From contig LUYR01000252.1 of NCBI GenBank assembly GCA_001603335.1, positions 1-6,876 on the forward strand: a stretch of DNA of 6,876 bases, in the 5' to 3' direction. Position numbers and translations under genes: made by a program. The notes under the pieces are model-generated. The model was not told where the DNA came from, did not search any database, and saw nothing but the letters and a program-made list of their open reading frames with translations. Positions within the stretch are counted from its first letter, which is position 1, and each line of letters opens with the position of its first letter. Shown piece after piece: positions 6,234 to 6,876 of the stretch. Source of the stretch: Rhodospirillales bacterium Alpha_05 (GTDB lineage: Bacteria; Pseudomonadota; Alphaproteobacteria; Rhodospirillales; Rhodospirillaceae).

Positions 6234-6262
6234 AACCAACCTCGTGTCTTGCGATTGGTTAT
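6232..6262. promoter_or_regulatory. 8-bp inverted repeat at the lrgA start
   Basis: ATAACCAA (6232-6239) and TTGGTTAT (6255-6262) are perfect inverted repeats separated by 15 bp. One arm covers the first two bases of the lrgA start codon and the bases before it. The other arm overlaps the predicted -10. It could be an operator for a dimeric repressor. If transcription began further upstream, it could instead be an RNA hairpin hiding the start codon. No known regulator is recognised from the sequence. Confidence 0.35.
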
Positions 6263-6289
6263 CATATGAGGGAGCCACCTCAATTCGTA
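6261..6289 (-). promoter_or_regulatory. Predicted lrgA promoter with weak -35
   Basis: On the minus strand TATGAT (6266-6261) matches the -10 consensus at 5/6. At 17 bp spacing the -35 position reads TACGAA (6289-6284), a poor match, as is common for promoters that need a LysR-type activator. Transcription would start near 6254, giving a leader of about 20 nt before the lrgA ATG. Confidence 0.4.
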
Positions 6290-6329
6290 AAATGAATTGA
6301 TTGAATTATGCATATTCTTATATGGAATA
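6280..6329. promoter_or_regulatory. Tandem LysR-type operator sites between lrgA and the regulator gene
   Basis: Site 1 is TCAATTC-N7-GAATTGA (6280-6300), a perfect 7-bp dyad that contains a T-N11-A LysR box. Site 2 is TATTC-N7-GAATA (6313-6329), a perfect 5-bp dyad with the same ATTC-N7-GAAT core. Centres are at 6290 and 6321, 31 bp or about three helical turns apart. Another GAAT (6303-6306) sits between them. The half-sites therefore start at 6283, 6294, 6303, 6314 and 6325. Relative to the predicted lrgA start near 6254, the centres fall at about -36 and -67, the usual activation and recognition positions for LysR regulators. Confidence 0.6.
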
Positions 6330-6354
6330 CTGAGGTTTTGGAGCGGAGGCGGGA

Positions 6355-6876
6355 ATGGAAATCCGGACACTGCGGGCATTCGTCGAGGTGATCCGCCAGG
6401 GCGGCTTTTCCGCCGCGGCGCAGACCGTGTTCGCCACCCAATCGACGGTGAGCAAGGCGGTGAAGCAGCTCGAGGATGAGCTCGGCCTGCCGCTGATCGA
6501 CCGCGCCCAGATCACCCCCACTCCGGCGGGCGAAATCGTGTTGCGCCGCGCCAGCGCAATCCTCGCCGAGCGCGACGACCTTTTGCGCGAGCTCGACGAA
6601 CTGCGCGGCCTGAAGCGCGGCGCATTGAGCCTCGGTATCTCACCGATCGGCGGCAGCACCCTGTTCGCGCCGCTGTTCGCGATCTACGCCAAGCGTTACC
6701 CGGACATCGACATTCGCCTCGAGGAACAGGGCTCGAAGCGTCTCGAGGAAATCGTGATAGCGGGCGAGGTCGAACTCGCTGCGTCGCTGCTGCCGGTGGG
6801 CGACGGCTTCGACTTCCAGCCGGTGCGCACCGAGCCGATGGTGGCGCTGCTGCCGCCCGGGCATCCTGCGGCGGGC
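6355..6876 (+). CDS. LysR-type transcriptional regulator, probable regulator of lrgAB (partial)
   Basis: The first 174 codons of a LysR-family regulator, running off the right edge. Full-length members are about 300 aa. The N-terminal winged helix-turn-helix is clear: METRxLRAF-like start (MEIRTLRAFVEV), GGFSAAAQTVFATQSTVSKAV (16-36) and LEDELGLPLIDR (39-50), followed by a TPAG turn (56-59). A linker helix follows to about residue 87, and the effector-binding domain begins at RGALSLGIS (88-96). Only its first half is present. The ATG has GGAGG (6345-6349) 5 nt upstream. Divergent orientation to lrgAB, with tandem dyads between, suggests it activates lrgAB and controls its own gene. LysR genes next to cidAB/lrgAB pairs are common in bacteria. 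The effector cannot be read from this fragment. A small carboxylate would fit by analogy. Confidence 0.92.
   Translation, partial: MEIRTLRAFVEVIRQGGFSAAAQTVFATQSTVSKAVKQLEDELGLPLIDRAQITPTPAGEIVLRRASAILAERDDLLRELDELRGLKRGALSLGISPIGGSTLFAPLFAIYAKRYPDIDIRLEEQGSKRLEEIVIAGEVELAASLLPVGDGFDFQPVRTEPMVALLPPGHPAAG

Noticed and set aside
6234..6278. GTG start giving a 15-residue extension of LrgA
   Set aside because: The extension is hydrophilic and not family-like, and the region carries the predicted -10. ATG 6233 has a Shine-Dalgarno at the right distance.

Overview
This is a GC-rich, densely coded window with codon use and short spacers typical of a proteobacterium. The protein families and the GC-rich hairpins lacking clear U-tracts fit an alphaproteobacterium best, but that placement is inference because no marker gene is present. 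Six genes lie on the minus strand. A seventh, at the right edge, is on the plus strand and divergent from them. The genes at both edges are cut by the window.

Left part (1-2964, minus strand): an iron-import operon of the FetMP / P19-FTR1 type. A promoter at 2937-2964 carries a strong Fur-like palindrome between its -35 and -10. Transcription then runs through an FTR1-family permease with a large periplasmic N-terminal region (944-2884), a P19/Tp34/FetP periplasmic metal-binding protein (335-865), and the N-terminus of a membrane protein (1-249). By position, the last is probably the DUF2318-type component found next in such clusters. P19 would hold metal in the periplasm and the permease would move iron across the inner membrane.

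Middle (3026-5010, minus strand): a rhomboid intramembrane serine protease with a complete catalytic dyad and an Old Yellow Enzyme-family flavin ene-reductase (NemA-like). A perfect 11-bp stem-loop separates them. I see no functional link between these two, or from them to the iron operon.

Right part (5138-6876): an overlapping lrgA-lrgB (CidA/CidB-like) pair on the minus strand, with a divergent LysR-type regulator on the plus strand. The 121-bp intergenic region is AT-rich. It holds five ATTC/GAAT half-sites spaced 9-11 bp apart. Two complete ATTC-N7-GAAT dyads have centres 31 bp apart, at about -36 and -67 from a predicted lrgA start site. This is the classical geometry of a LysR-activated promoter, so the divergent regulator probably controls lrgAB.

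No RNA gene, CRISPR array, insertion sequence or prophage was seen, and no gene-free stretch exceeds about 140 bases. I found no clearly undescribed system. The points most worth checking are the phased LysR operator, the Fur box inside the iron promoter, and the threefold repeat in the permease's periplasmic region.
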